Source of the DNA: Phenylobacterium sp.
GTDB taxonomy: Bacteria > Pseudomonadota > Alphaproteobacteria > Caulobacterales > Caulobacteraceae
Direction: 5' to 3'
DNA: 52,485 nucleotides
Assembly (NCBI RefSeq): GCF_030697925.1
Contig: NZ_JAUYOJ010000093.1
Coordinates: 1 to 52,485 of the forward strand
In this document: positions 8,696-18,260 of the stretch, one piece after another
How the letters are laid out: the number at the start of each line of letters is the position of its first letter
Numbering within the stretch: position 1 is the stretch's first letter
Notes under the pieces: model-generated
The model's database searches: none
What the model saw: the letters and a program-made list of their open reading frames with translations, nothing else
What the model was told of the DNA's origin: nothing
Made by a program: the position numbers and the translations under genes

Positions 8696-10101
8696 GCCGT
8701 CAGGCCCGTGCTGATCCTGAACTGGGCGGAGTCCGACTCCAGGCTGGCCACCGGATAGGCGCAGTAGTCGGCGGCGTAGTATGCGCTGGGCCGGTGATTG
8801 CCCGAGAGGCCCGGCCCGCCGAAGGGCGCGGTGGCCGCCGCCCCGGTGGTGGGGCGGTTCCAGTTGACGATCCCGGCGCGGGCCTCGTTCCAGAACCTGC
8901 GATAGAGCGCATCGTCGTCGCTCAGCAGGCCCGCGGCCAGGCCGAAGCGGGTGGCGTTGGCCGTGGCGATGGCGGCGTCGAAGTCCGGCGCGCGGATGAG
9001 CTGCAGCAGCGGGCCGAAATTCTCGCTGTCAGGAACCTCGAGGCCGGTGACATCGACCAAGCCTGGGGTCAGGAACGGCCGGTCCGGGGTGGTCGGTTGG
9101 AGTTCGCGGATCGCCACGCCGCCCAGGCGTTGTTGGGCCAGCAGCAGGCTCTTGGCCGAGGCGAGGTCGATCACCGGGCCCATGAAGGGCTGCGGATCGT
9201 CGAACGGCGCGCCGACCTTGATCCGATCGATGAGGGCGGTGAGCGCATCGACGATCATATCGCCCGCCGCGCCCTGGGGCACGATCAGCCGCCGGGCGCA
9301 GGAACAGCGCTGGCCCGCCGAGACATAGGCCGACTGGACGATCAAGTGGGCGGCGCTCTCGGCGTCCGCCACGTCCCAGGCGATCAGCGGATTGTTGCCG
9401 CCCAGCTCCAGGGCGACGATCTTCTGCGGCTGGTCGGCCAAGGCCACATGGATCGCCTTGCCGGCGCTCACGCCGCCGGTGAACAGCACCCCGTCGACAC
9501 CCTCGTGGGCGACCAGGGCCTTGGCGGTGTCCGCCCCGCCGGTCAGCACCTGCAGAACGTCGGCAGGAACGCCCGCCTCGCGCCACAGCTCGACCAGCAG
9601 GACGCCGCTCGCCGGGGTCTTCTCGCTGGGCTTGAACACCACGGCGTTGCCGGCCAGCAGGGCCGGCGCCATGTGGCCGTTGGGCAGGTGCATGGGGAAG
9701 TTGAACGGCCCGATCACCGCCAGCACGCCGTGCGGCCGATGGGCCAGGCGCGCGCGGGCGCCGGCCGCCTCCCCCGTCCGCTCGCCGGCGCGCTCGGCCT
9801 GGGCGCGGATCGAGACCTCGACCTTGGCGGAGACGGTGTCGGCCTCGGTCAGCGTCTCCCAGAACGGCTTGCCGGTCTCGCGGCTGATCAGGGTGGCGAT
9901 CTCCTCGCGCCGGTTGCGGGCGAGGTCGGCGAAGACCCGGGCGATCCGGCAGCGCTCCTCCAGGGGCGTCACCGACCAAACGGCGAAGCCCTTGCGCGCG
10001 CGCGCCACGGCGACGTCAACCTCGGCGGCCGACGCGGCGGGGCCCTGCCAGACCACTTCGCCGGTGCAAGGGTCGGTGGAGACGATCTCAGAATTCGACA
10101 T
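8692..10101 (-). CDS. astD: Succinylglutamate-semialdehyde dehydrogenase
   Basis: An aldehyde dehydrogenase of about 469 residues from the ATG at 10101 ([18 protein letters not shown]). It oxidises N-succinylglutamate semialdehyde to N-succinylglutamate with NAD+, the fourth AST step. [15 protein letters not shown] is the cofactor-binding region, ALELGGNNP holds the general-base glutamate, and [11 protein letters not shown] holds the catalytic cysteine near residue 265. The start overlaps the end of astA by 14 bases; a longer start at 10128 is possible but adds residues not typical of AstD. Its stop overlaps the astB start. The context fixes the specificity better than sequence alone. Confidence 0.93.
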   Translation of the reverse strand: MSNSEIVSTDPCTGEVVWQGPAASAAEVDVAVARARKGFAVWSVTPLEERCRIARVFADLARNRREEIATLISRETGKPFWETLTEADTVSAKVEVSIRAQAERAGERTGEAAGARARLAHRPHGVLAVIGPFNFPMHLPNGHMAPALLAGNAVVFKPSEKTPASGVLLVELWREAGVPADVLQVLTGGADTAKALVAHEGVDGVLFTGGVSAGKAIHVALADQPQKIVALELGGNNPLIAWDVADAESAAHLIVQSAYVSAGQRCSCARRLIVPQGAAGDMIVDALTALIDRIKVGAPFDDPQPFMGPVIDLASAKSLLLAQQRLGGVAIRELQPTTPDRPFLTPGLVDVTGLEVPDSENFGPLLQLIRAPDFDAAIATANATRFGLAAGLLSDDDALYRRFWNEARAGIVNWNRPTTGAAATAPFGGPGLSGNHRPSAYYAADYCAYPVASLESDSAQFRISTGLTA

Positions 10102-11098
10102 GACGCACGCGGTCTCCGACTTGAACATTGAGCGCCCGGGCCAGGTCGGGCGTCAGGGTGACGCCAGCCTCGCCGCTCCAAATCCGGCCGCGCGAGGCCC
10201 GGAAGCCGGCCGCGTGGCCGGCGGCCACCAGCATCTCCGGCCCATCTTCGCAGGGGCCGATGGCCGCCACGATGGAAACCCGGCTCTCGCGCACGGCCTT
10301 CAGGCTGTCGATGTCGGCCACCATGGTCGGTCCGGCGTCGAAAATATCGACGCATCCCTCGAAACGGAACCCCTCCTCCATCAGGAGGGCCTGGGCGCGC
10401 AGGCCGTCGGGATGGCACTGACCAACGCTGGCCGCGGCCTCCGGCGACAGCAGGTTGAGATAGATCGGATATTTGGGGCCCAGGTCGGCGATCACCTGCT
10501 TGCCGGCGCCGACGCTGATCTTATCGGCCTCGGAGAACTCCAGGCCGTAGAAGCGCTTGCCCACCGCCTCCCAGAACGGCGAGACGCCATCCTCGTCCTG
10601 ATAGCCGCGAAGTTCCGAGACCACCCGGTCGCCGAACCAGTCGCGATGCTCGGCCATGAACAGATAGCGGCTGCGCGCCATCAGCCGGCCGCCGGCCACG
10701 CCGCGCAGGCCCGGCCGCACGAACAGGCCGCCGACCTCGGCCGAGCCGTCATAGTCGTTGACCGGCGTCAGCAGGGTGTTGTCGACGCTCTTGCCAAGCG
10801 CCTGGGAGCTCTGGCGGATGCGGCCGATGCGATAGGAATAGAACGGCCACTCGCCGCCGACGCTGGGGAAGATGCAGCCGGTGCCGACCACCTCATCGCC
10901 GATCTCCAGGACCAGCAGCAGTTGGCTGTGGCCGCGCGCGCCGGCGAAGGCCGCGGCGCTGCCGGCCAGCAGGGCGGCCAGCTTGTCGCGGCAAGACGGC
11001 AGGTTGGTCATGCCCAGGCCCGCGGTCTTGGCGAGCGCGTGCAGGGCCTCCAGGTCCTGGGCTCCCGCGGCCCGGATGACGACGCCGGTGGCGATCAT
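10088..11098 (-). CDS. astA: Arginine N-succinyltransferase
   Basis: A 336-residue protein starting MIATGVVIRAAGAQDLEALH, with a GCGGAGG ribosome-binding site seven bases before the ATG at 11098. AstA transfers succinyl from succinyl-CoA to the alpha-amino group of arginine, the first AST step. Recognisable stretches are TGLGMTNLP-like KTAGLGMTNLPS near residue 40, FVRPGLRGVAGGRLMARSRYLFMAEH and WPFYSYRIGRI, all characteristic of the AstA/AstG GNAT-related family. It is the first gene of the astA-astD-astB run. A divergent Lrp-type regulator begins 95 bases upstream. Confidence 0.93.
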   Translation of the reverse strand: MIATGVVIRAAGAQDLEALHALAKTAGLGMTNLPSCRDKLAALLAGSAAAFAGARGHSQLLLVLEIGDEVVGTGCIFPSVGGEWPFYSYRIGRIRQSSQALGKSVDNTLLTPVNDYDGSAEVGGLFVRPGLRGVAGGRLMARSRYLFMAEHRDWFGDRVVSELRGYQDEDGVSPFWEAVGKRFYGLEFSEADKISVGAGKQVIADLGPKYPIYLNLLSPEAAASVGQCHPDGLRAQALLMEEGFRFEGCVDIFDAGPTMVADIDSLKAVRESRVSIVAAIGPCEDGPEMLVAAGHAAGFRASRGRIWSGEAGVTLTPDLARALNVQVGDRVRHVEF

Positions 11099-11193
11099 GA
11101 AATCCTCCGCAGAATGATCGAAGCTCAAGTGGCTTATTGTGCTAGGGTTTGTGCGAAATGGGCGGCGGAAGACCGGGGGTCAGGCCGCAGATC

Positions 11194-11703
11194 ATGCGGC
11201 GAAATAGGGCTTTGGACGGATATTCTGCATTCGACCAGCTGGACCTGAAGATCCTGGCGATTCTCCAGGCGCAGGGCCGCATCACCAACCAGGCCCTGGC
11301 CGAGCAGGTGGGGCTTTCGGCCAGCGCCTGCCTGGCGCGGGTGCGCCGGCTGGAGGCCGCCGGCCTGATCCAGGGCTATCACGCCCGTCTCGACATCGAG
11401 CGTATCCGGCCCACCGTGACGGTGTTCGGGGAGGTGACCTTGAAGAGCCACCGCCCCGCCGACCTGCTGGCCTTCGAGGCTGTGCTGGCGGAAATCCCCG
11501 AGGTGGTGGAGGCCGCCCAGGTCTCGGGCTCCTTCGACTATCTGATCAAGGTGGTGGCGCCTGACGTGCGCGCCTGGGGCGAACTGGCCGACCGCCTTCT
11601 GCAGGAGGGCCTGGGCGTCGACAAGATCGCCAGCCACATCCTGATGAAAGACGCCAAGCCCTATCGTGGGACGCCGGTCACCCCTGCCCCATCGCGGCCT
11701 TGA
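11194..11703 (+). CDS. Lrp/AsnC family regulator, probable regulator of the ast genes
   Basis: From the ATG at 11194 the protein has about 169 residues: an N-terminal helix-turn-helix (FDQLDLKILAILQAQGRITN, then LAEQVGLSASACLARVRRL) and an AsnC-type effector domain with VSGSFDYLIKVVAPD. A TTG at 11149 and an ATG at 11158 give longer forms. It is transcribed divergently from astA across a short shared promoter region, the usual layout for an activator or repressor responding to the substrate (probably arginine or a succinylated intermediate; inference). Its 3' end overlaps the convergent M20 hydrolase gene by 26 bases. Confidence 0.88.
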   Translation: MRRNRALDGYSAFDQLDLKILAILQAQGRITNQALAEQVGLSASACLARVRRLEAAGLIQGYHARLDIERIRPTVTVFGEVTLKSHRPADLLAFEAVLAEIPEVVEAAQVSGSFDYLIKVVAPDVRAWGELADRLLQEGLGVDKIASHILMKDAKPYRGTPVTPAPSRP

Positions 11704-12925
11704 TCTTGGCCGCGGGGATATCCCCCGTGGCGAGCTTGGCGAGGATCAGGGCGGAGAGCTGGGCGCGTTCGACGAAGCTCTCGGGCCAGGCGTGCTCGGC
11801 CTCGCTGTGGATGTCGCCGCCGCGGACGCCCAGGGTGTCGACATTGGGCAGGCCGGCGGCGAACAGGTTGTTGCCCTCGCAGACCCCGCCGGACGAGGCC
11901 CAGGTGATCTCCTGGCCGAGCAAGGCGCCGGCTTCCTTCACCGCCCCGAACAGCTGCTGCTGCGCCGGAGTGAAAGGCTTGGCGGGGCGGGTGAAGCCGC
12001 CGTGCAACTCGGCCTCGATACCCTCGGCGGCGGTGGCGGCCACGGCGTCCTGCACGAACTTCAGCGCCCACTCCCCCGCCTCGCGATCGGGCAGGCGGAT
12101 GTTGAACCGCACCACCGCACGGTCGGGCACCATGTTCAGCGGCCCACCGCCGTCGATGCGGGCGACGTTGAGGGTCACGCCCTCGCGCCGGCCATTGGCG
12201 GCGACCAGGCGCGTTGCCAAGTCGGCGGCCGCGGCGATGGCGTTCCTGCCCTTGTCGAAGTCGCGGCCGGCATGGGCGGCTCGACCCCGCACCACCACGT
12301 GGAAGTTGCCGGATCCCTTGCGCTGGGCGGCGAGCGCCCCACCCGCCATGGCCGGCTCGTAGGTCAGGCCTACATGGCCGCCGCGTGCGAGCTCGGCCAA
12401 GTGCGGCGCGGAGGCCAGGGAACCGATCTCCTCGTCGGGCGACAGCAGGACCCGGTAGCCCAGGCTGTCGCGGGCCGGGTGATGCTCGAAGGCGGCGAGC
12501 GCCCCCAGCATCACGCTGATGCCGCCCTTCATGTCGGCGATGCCCGGGCCGTTCAGCGCCCCGTCGGCACGGGTCACCACCTGGGTGAAGCCGCTCTCGG
12601 CCGGATAGACCGTGTCATAGTGGCCAGTGAGCACCACCTGGACCGGGGCGTCGGGCCGCACGGTCAGGCGCAGGGCCGGGGTGTGGCGCTGGGCCTTGAG
12701 TTCGCCGTCGGCGGCGACCTCGTGGCTGTCGGCCAGGGGCAAGGCCTCGACCTGGCCCGGCAGGTCGCCGAGCACTCCCTGGAAGACGGCGCACTGGGCC
12801 TCGAGGCCCGGAAGATTGCGGCTGCCGGAACCGATGGCGCACCAGTCGATGGCGCGGCCGACCAGATCGGTTTCCTGCCCGGCGAGACGGTCGAGGATGG
12901 CGGAGTCGGAGGAATCCAGTTTCAT
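11678..12925 (-). CDS. M20 family metallohydrolase (candidate succinylglutamate desuccinylase)
   Basis: From the ATG at 12925 the protein has 415 residues, the usual length for M20/CPG2-type hydrolases. Zinc-site motifs are GHYDTVYP near residue 103, NGPGIADMKGG near 135, SPDEEIGS near 170 (catalytic Glu-Glu) and a C-terminal histidine in GGDIHSEAEHAW; the dimerisation domain includes GRAAHAG. M20 enzymes cleave amide bonds, and DapE in this family removes a succinyl group. It sits next to the AST genes, while no AstE (M14-like) gene is in the window, so desuccinylation of N-succinylglutamate is an attractive but unproven role. An ordinary dipeptidase or carboxypeptidase role remains possible. 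It is divergent from the ghrA-like gene, with 52 bases between starts. Confidence 0.85.
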   Translation of the reverse strand: MKLDSSDSAILDRLAGQETDLVGRAIDWCAIGSGSRNLPGLEAQCAVFQGVLGDLPGQVEALPLADSHEVAADGELKAQRHTPALRLTVRPDAPVQVVLTGHYDTVYPAESGFTQVVTRADGALNGPGIADMKGGISVMLGALAAFEHHPARDSLGYRVLLSPDEEIGSLASAPHLAELARGGHVGLTYEPAMAGGALAAQRKGSGNFHVVVRGRAAHAGRDFDKGRNAIAAAADLATRLVAANGRREGVTLNVARIDGGGPLNMVPDRAVVRFNIRLPDREAGEWALKFVQDAVAATAAEGIEAELHGGFTRPAKPFTPAQQQLFGAVKEAGALLGQEITWASSGGVCEGNNLFAAGLPNVDTLGVRGGDIHSEAEHAWPESFVERAQLSALILAKLATGDIPAAKIKAAMGQG

Positions 12926-12977
12926 GCGCGCGAGCCTCGCGCCGAACGGCGTCTCCGCGCAAGGCCCGGAGGACTGA

Positions 12978-13871
12978 ATGACGATCCCGTTCCTGTCGCG
13001 CCTGGACCCCGAGGCGACCGAGCTGTGGCGTGGCCTGCTGGAGCGGGCGCTGGGCGAGCCGGTGACTCTAGGTTTGCCAGCTGATCGCGGCGCGGTGGAG
13101 ATCGCGGTGGTCGCCAATCCGCCGCCGGGCGAGCTCGCGACCCTGCCGAACCTGAGGTTCATCCAGTCGGCCTGGGCTGGGATCGATGGCCTGATGGCCG
13201 ACCCCGCCCTGCCCCGCCAGGTCGCCCTCGCCCGGCTGATCGATCCGACCCTGGCCGCCCAGATGGCGGAGGCCGTGGCGGCCCATGTCCTGGCCTTGCA
13301 CCGCCAGGCGCCGGCTTACGCCGCCCAGCAGTCGCAGGGGCTTTGGCGCAAGCTGCCACAGCCCCCGACCACCGAACGACGGGTCGGCCTGCTGGGTTAC
13401 GGTGAGATGGGAAGAGCCTGTGGCAAGGCGCTGACAGGACTTGGCTTTCTGGTGTCCCACTGGACGCGATCGAGCGGCGACCTGGACGACCTCCTGGCGC
13501 GCAACGAGATCGTCGTGAACCTGCTGCCGCTGACCCCGGAGACGCGGGGAATCCTCGGCCAGGCGACCTTCACGCGCATGCGGCCCGGCGCGGCGATCAT
13601 CAATGTCGGGCGTGGCGGGCACCTGGCCGAGGCCGACCTGATCCCGGCCCTGGACTCCGGCCAGCTTGGCCACGCCGTCCTCGACGTGTTCGAAACCGAG
13701 CCCCTGCCCGCCGATCACCCGTTCTGGCGCCACCCGAGGATCACCATCACCCCGCACGCCGCGGCGATCACCGACCCGGCCAGCGGCGCCCTGCGAGCCG
13801 CCGAGAACATCGCCCGTTTCCGCGCCGGCGAACCGGTCGTCGGTCTGGTGTCACACCAATCCGGGTACTGA
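12978..13871 (+). CDS. ghrA: Glyoxylate/hydroxypyruvate reductase A-like dehydrogenase
   Basis: A 297-residue D-2-hydroxyacid dehydrogenase. The NAD(P)-binding loop GLLGYGEMGRA is near residues 136-146, the substrate-binding region NLLPLTPETRGILG follows near 178-190, then INVGRGGHL, and DVFETEPLPADHPFW ending in TPHAAA with the catalytic histidine. Lack of a long N-terminal domain and the sequence RFIQSAWAGIDGL match the GhrA subfamily, which reduces glyoxylate and hydroxypyruvate. It is alone on the plus strand, divergent from the M20 hydrolase and convergent with the hypothetical gene at 13874. Substrate specificity is by family only. Confidence 0.85.
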   Translation: MTIPFLSRLDPEATELWRGLLERALGEPVTLGLPADRGAVEIAVVANPPPGELATLPNLRFIQSAWAGIDGLMADPALPRQVALARLIDPTLAAQMAEAVAAHVLALHRQAPAYAAQQSQGLWRKLPQPPTTERRVGLLGYGEMGRACGKALTGLGFLVSHWTRSSGDLDDLLARNEIVVNLLPLTPETRGILGQATFTRMRPGAAIINVGRGGHLAEADLIPALDSGQLGHAVLDVFETEPLPADHPFWRHPRITITPHAAAITDPASGALRAAENIARFRAGEPVVGLVSHQSGY

Positions 13872-13873
13872 CC

Positions 13874-14473
13874 CTAAGGCTCGTCGAGATGTAGCCAGGC
13901 GGCTTGGGTCGCCAATCGGTAGTCCTCGCTCCACGGCGGGCCAAGCGACGCCCCGATCTCCTTGAGGCGCGCCTCAAGCGTGGGCTCATCGACGCCCACT
14001 AGGTCGCGGACGAGGCGAGGCTGGTCGCGCTCGACGACCCGGTGGACCTGCAACCCCAGGGCCGTGCATCCCGCCGCGACGACATCGCGATAGAAGGCCC
14101 CCTCGGCGGCATGCATGCGCGCATGCACCCGCAGGATGTCCTCGAGCGTCTCGGGAAGCCTTGCGGTTCCGGTCGGAACCACGGCGCGGCGAACGCTGAC
14201 GCCGTCGCGCCGAAGGTCGGCGATCAGGTTTCCGATCTCATGCGCCGCGTTCGCCGCCGTCGCTGTCCGGATGCCTTCGATGAAGGCCTCGGCCTTGGCC
14301 GCATCGACCTCTGCGGCCTGGTGATAGGCGAAGCGTTCGTGGCCATCGGCAAAGACGACCCGCCGCCGCTCGATCACCTGCGGCGCACTTGGATCGCCCG
14401 CGAGAGCGACGACCGCCGTCCAGTAGGTGTGGGGACGAAACCCCAGGACGGCGAAGGTTGGCCTGCTTTGCAT
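13874..14473 (-). CDS. Hypothetical protein
   Basis: A 199-residue protein from the ATG at 14473 (MQSRPTFAVLGFRPHTYWTA); a start at 14503 would add ten residues. It has an N-terminal beta-strand-like stretch, a helical middle part with many Ala/Glu, and the sequence AVVPTGTARLPETLEDILRV. No membrane segments, signal peptide or catalytic motif can be identified. It shares no operon: its 5' neighbour is the putR stop 68 bases away on the same strand, and its 3' end faces ghrA. I do not recognise the family. Confidence 0.7.
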   Translation of the reverse strand: MQSRPTFAVLGFRPHTYWTAVVALAGDPSAPQVIERRRVVFADGHERFAYHQAAEVDAAKAEAFIEGIRTATAANAAHEIGNLIADLRRDGVSVRRAVVPTGTARLPETLEDILRVHARMHAAEGAFYRDVVAAGCTALGLQVHRVVERDQPRLVRDLVGVDEPTLEARLKEIGASLGPPWSEDYRLATQAAWLHLDEP

Positions 14474-14540
14474 GACGTGCTCCGGGGCGGCGCCTGTCTC
14501 CACAATCTACAGCCTCTCGCACCGTTGGGCCGTCGGAACC

Positions 14541-15011
14541 TTAGACCGGGAGTTCGGTCACCGACTTGACCTCCTCCAGCACGGCGTAGGTGCGGGTCTC
14601 GCGCACGCCCGGCATGCGCACCAGGACGTCGCCCAGAAAGCCGCGATAGGCCTCCATGTCGCGCACCCGCGCCTTGATCAGATAGTCGAACCCGCCGGCC
14701 ACCATGTGGCATTCGAGGATTTCGGGACTACGCTGCGCGGCCTGGGCGAATTGCGTGAAGGTGTCGCCGGTAGTCCGGTCGAGCTGGACCTCCACGAAGA
14801 TCAGCAGGGCCCGGTCGATGGCCTTGGGGTCCAGCAGGGCCGAGTACCGCAGGATCACGCCGCGCTCCTTCAGGCGGCGGACTCGGTCCGAACAGGCCGA
14901 GGGCGAGAGGTGGCATTGCTGGGCCAGGTCGAGGTTGCTGATCCGGCCATCCCGCTGCAGGACCCGCAGCAGGCGGCGGTCGATCTCGTCCAGCTGCACA
15001 TCATTCGGCAT
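14541..15011 (-). CDS. putR: Lrp/AsnC family regulator of proline catabolism
   Basis: A 156-residue regulator with a helix-turn-helix at about residues 25-45 (LDLAQQCHLSPSACSDRVRRL) and an AsnC domain with MVAGGFDYLIKARVRD. It is divergent from putA with 72 bases between the two starts. In alphaproteobacteria a divergent Lrp-type PutR activates putA in response to proline. This matters because the PutA here lacks the DNA-binding domain that lets enterobacterial PutA repress itself. The intergenic region holds GGCCAATCGGCC, a short inverted repeat that could be part of the binding site. Confidence 0.88.
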   Translation of the reverse strand: MPNDVQLDEIDRRLLRVLQRDGRISNLDLAQQCHLSPSACSDRVRRLKERGVILRYSALLDPKAIDRALLIFVEVQLDRTTGDTFTQFAQAAQRSPEILECHMVAGGFDYLIKARVRDMEAYRGFLGDVLVRMPGVRETRTYAVLEEVKSVTELPV

Positions 15012-15083
15012 TGGTGAATCGTTCCGTGTTTTTGTCCGGCCAATCGGCCATATCTACGCAGGACATTCGATAACATAAGAGAT

Positions 15084-18000
15084 ATGCCGGACGATAGAAG
15101 ATCCACTCCTTCAAGGCCACGCCCCATGACCTCCTGGACCGCTCTCGACGACCTTTCCGCCAAGTATCGCGACGAGACCGATGCGGTCACCGCCCTGCTG
15201 GCCGCCCAGCCTCTGTCGGCGATGCAGCGGGCGGCCGTGCGCGCCGAGGCCGAGGAACTGGTCCGCGCCGCGCGCAGGTCGGCCAAGCGCCAGGGCGTGG
15301 TCGAGAGCTTCCTGCAGGAGTTCAGCCTCGGCACTCGCGAGGGCCTGGCCCTGATGTGCCTGGCCGAAGCGCTGTTGCGCACGCCCGACCAGGACACCCG
15401 CGACCGGCTGATCGCCGAGAAGATCGGCAACGCCGATTGGGCGAGCCACCTGGGTCAGTCCGACAGCCTGTTCGTCAACGCCTCCACCTGGGGCCTGATG
15501 CTCACCGGCAAGCTGGTGGAGGTGGACGACGAGGCCCGCAACGACCTGCCGGGCTTCCTGAAGCGGCTGGCGGAGCGGATCGGCGAACCCGTTGTGCGCC
15601 AGGCGGTGGCCCAGGCCATCGGCATTATGGGCGAGCAGTTCGTCCTGGGCCGCAGCATCGAGGCGGCGCTGAAGCGGGCCGGCAAGGAGGGCCAGGTCTG
15701 CTCCTTCGATATGCTGGGCGAAGGCGCCCGCACCGCCGCCGACGCCGCCCGCTACGAGCAGGCCTATGCCGACGCCCTGGAGGCCGTGGGCAAGGCGTCG
15801 AAGGGCGCAGGCCCGGAGGCGGGACACGGCGTCTCGGTGAAGCTATCGGCCCTGTCGCCGCGCTATGAGGCGACCCACGAGGACCGGGTCTGGAGCGAAC
15901 TCTATCCGCGCACCAAGCGCCTGGCCCTGATCGCGGCCCGGCACGACATCAACTTCACCATCGACGCCGAGGAGGCCGATCGGCTGACCCTGTCGTTGAA
16001 GCTGCTGGACCGCTTGGCCCGCGAGCCGGAGCTGGGCGAGTGGCAAGGCCTCGGCCTCGCCGTCCAGGCCTATCAAAAGCGCGCGCGGCTGGCCGTCGAG
16101 CGCGTGGCGGAAATCGCCCGGTCCAGCGGCCGTCGCCTGATGGTCCGCCTGGTCAAGGGCGCCTATTGGGACAGCGAGATCAAGCGCGCCCAGGTGGGCG
16201 GGCGGCCCGACTATCCGGTGTTCACCACCAAGGCGGCGACAGACCTCTCCTATCTGGTCTGCGCCCGGGCGCTGATCGGCGCCGCGCCGAACCTCTATGC
16301 GCAGTTCGCCACCCACAACGCCCACACCCTGGCCGCGGTCCAGGCCATGGCCAGCGAGGCCGGGGTTAAGATCGAGTTCCAGCGCCTGCACGGCATGGGC
16401 GAGGCGCTCTACAAGGCCGCCGACGACCTGCACGCCGGCGCCGTGGTGCGCACCTACGCACCCGTCGGCGGCCATGAGGATCTGCTGCCCTATCTGGTGC
16501 GCCGCCTGCTGGAGAACGGCGCCAACACCTCCTTCGTCCACGCTTTGCTGGACGAGCGGGTGCCGGCCCAGGACGTGGTGGTCGATCCGGTCGCCGCGGT
16601 GGAGAAGGCCGGGATCGGGCCGCATCCGAAGATCCCCCGCCCCGTCGACATCTATGGCGCGGAACGGAAGAACTCGCTGGGTGTCGATCTTTCCGTCCCC
16701 GAGGAGGTCGCGCGCCTGACCGCCGCCGCCCGCGCCTTGGAACCGCTGTCGTCGGGTCCGCTGATCGGCGGCAAGCTCCGCGCCGGGATCGAGTCCCAGC
16801 CGGTGCTCAGCCCGTCCGCCAACGCCCTGGTCGTGGGCAAGGCCAGCGAGGCCTCGGCCGCCGACATCAACGCGGCCTTCGCCGCCGCCAGCGCCGCCCA
16901 GCCAGCCTGGGACAAGCTTGGTGGTTTCCGCCGCGCCGAGATTCTGCGCGCCATGGGCGACATCCTCGAGACCAATCGCGACCGGTTGATCGCCATCTGC
17001 GCCCGTGAGGCCGGCAAGACCCTGGCCGACGGCGTGGCGGAGGTGCGTGAGGCCGCCGACTTCTGCCGCTACTACGCCCATCTGGCCCTGACGAAGTTCG
17101 GGGGTCCGGAGGCGCTGAAGGGGCCGGTCGGCGAGACCAACACGTTGGAGCTTCATGGCCGCGGGGTCTTCGTCTGTATCAGCCCCTGGAACTTCCCTCT
17201 GGCCATCTTCACCGGCCAGATCGCCGCGGCGCTCGCCGCCGGCAACGCCGTGGTGGCCAAGCCCGCCGAACAGACCCCGCTGATCGCCGCCGAGGCGGTG
17301 AAGCTCTTCCATGAAGTCGGCCTGCCCCCTGGCCTGCTGGCCCTGACCCCCGGCCGCGGTGAGACCGTGGGCGCGGCGCTCACCGCCCACCCGGGCTGCG
17401 ACGGCGTGGCCTTCACCGGCGGCACCGACACCGCCCGGCGGATCAACCAGACCCTGGCCGGCCGCGACGGCCCGATCGTGCCGTTCATCGCCGAGACCGG
17501 GGGACTGAACGGCATGTTCGTCGACACCACGGCCCTCAAGGAACAGGTGGTCGATGACGTGATCGCCTCGGCCTTCGGCTCGGCCGGCCAGCGATGTTCG
17601 GCCCTGCGCATCCTGTTCCTGCCCACCGACACCGCCGACATGCTGATCGACGGGATCAAGGGGGCGATGGACGCCCTGGTGTTGGGCGACCCGGCCGACG
17701 CCGCCACCGATGTCGGCCCGGTGATCGACGCCGAGGCGCATGGCGCGCTCACCGCGCACCTGGCGCGCCTGCGGCGCGAGGCCAAGGTGCTGCACCAGCT
17801 GGAGACGCCGCAGGGTGGGACCTTCTTCGGGCCGGTCCTGGCGGAAATCCCGTCGGCGAGCTTCCTGGAGCGCGAGGTGTTCGGGCCCGTTCTGCACGTC
17901 GTTCGCTATCGTCCCGCCGACCTCGCCAAGGTCGCCGGCGAACTGGCGGCCTCCCACTACGGCCTGACCTTGGGAGTCCATTCGCGGATCGACGCCTTCG

Positions 18001-18224
18001 CCGTCCAGGTCCGCGACCTGGTTCCGGCCGGCAACGCCTATGTGAACCGCTCGATTATCGGAGCCGTGGTCGGCGTCCAGCCGTTCGGCGGCGAGGGCCT
18101 GTCGGGGACCGGGCCCAAGGCTGGCGGGCCCAACTCCCTCACCCGCTACGCCATCGAGCGCGCGGTCAGCGTCAATATCACCGCCCAGGGCGGCGACCCC
18201 GCCCTGCTCAACCTGAGCCTCTAG
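15084..18224 (+). CDS. putA: Bifunctional proline dehydrogenase / L-glutamate gamma-semialdehyde dehydrogenase
   Basis: A 1046-residue bifunctional enzyme oxidising proline to glutamate at the inner membrane. The FAD-dependent proline dehydrogenase barrel covers roughly 150-480, with RLVKGAYWDSEIK near 354, FATHNAHTL and the substrate-binding helix YLVRRLLENGANTSFV. The NAD-dependent aldehyde dehydrogenase covers roughly 530-1010, with ISPWNFPLAIFTGQ near 699, the glutamate in ETGGLNGMFVD and the catalytic cysteine in SAGQRCSALR near 838. The N-terminus lacks a ribbon-helix-helix domain, so it is a short PutA regulated in trans, presumably by the divergent putR. An ATG at 15126 is an alternative start. 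Confidence 0.95.
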   Translation: MPDDRRSTPSRPRPMTSWTALDDLSAKYRDETDAVTALLAAQPLSAMQRAAVRAEAEELVRAARRSAKRQGVVESFLQEFSLGTREGLALMCLAEALLRTPDQDTRDRLIAEKIGNADWASHLGQSDSLFVNASTWGLMLTGKLVEVDDEARNDLPGFLKRLAERIGEPVVRQAVAQAIGIMGEQFVLGRSIEAALKRAGKEGQVCSFDMLGEGARTAADAARYEQAYADALEAVGKASKGAGPEAGHGVSVKLSALSPRYEATHEDRVWSELYPRTKRLALIAARHDINFTIDAEEADRLTLSLKLLDRLAREPELGEWQGLGLAVQAYQKRARLAVERVAEIARSSGRRLMVRLVKGAYWDSEIKRAQVGGRPDYPVFTTKAATDLSYLVCARALIGAAPNLYAQFATHNAHTLAAVQAMASEAGVKIEFQRLHGMGEALYKAADDLHAGAVVRTYAPVGGHEDLLPYLVRRLLENGANTSFVHALLDERVPAQDVVVDPVAAVEKAGIGPHPKIPRPVDIYGAERKNSLGVDLSVPEEVARLTAAARALEPLSSGPLIGGKLRAGIESQPVLSPSANALVVGKASEASAADINAAFAAASAAQPAWDKLGGFRRAEILRAMGDILETNRDRLIAICAREAGKTLADGVAEVREAADFCRYYAHLALTKFGGPEALKGPVGETNTLELHGRGVFVCISPWNFPLAIFTGQIAAALAAGNAVVAKPAEQTPLIAAEAVKLFHEVGLPPGLLALTPGRGETVGAALTAHPGCDGVAFTGGTDTARRINQTLAGRDGPIVPFIAETGGLNGMFVDTTALKEQVVDDVIASAFGSAGQRCSALRILFLPTDTADMLIDGIKGAMDALVLGDPADAATDVGPVIDAEAHGALTAHLARLRREAKVLHQLETPQGGTFFGPVLAEIPSASFLEREVFGPVLHVVRYRPADLAKVAGELAASHYGLTLGVHSRIDAFAVQVRDLVPAGNAYVNRSIIGAVVGVQPFGGEGLSGTGPKAGGPNSLTRYAIERAVSVNITAQGGDPALLNLSL

Positions 18225-18260
18225 GGATGTAGGGAACCCGGCCTTCCGGGGACCGCGCGA

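Noticed and set aside
9392..11248. 618-residue plus-strand open frame over astD and astA
   Set aside because: It is antisense to two well-supported genes and has the composition of third-position GC bias.
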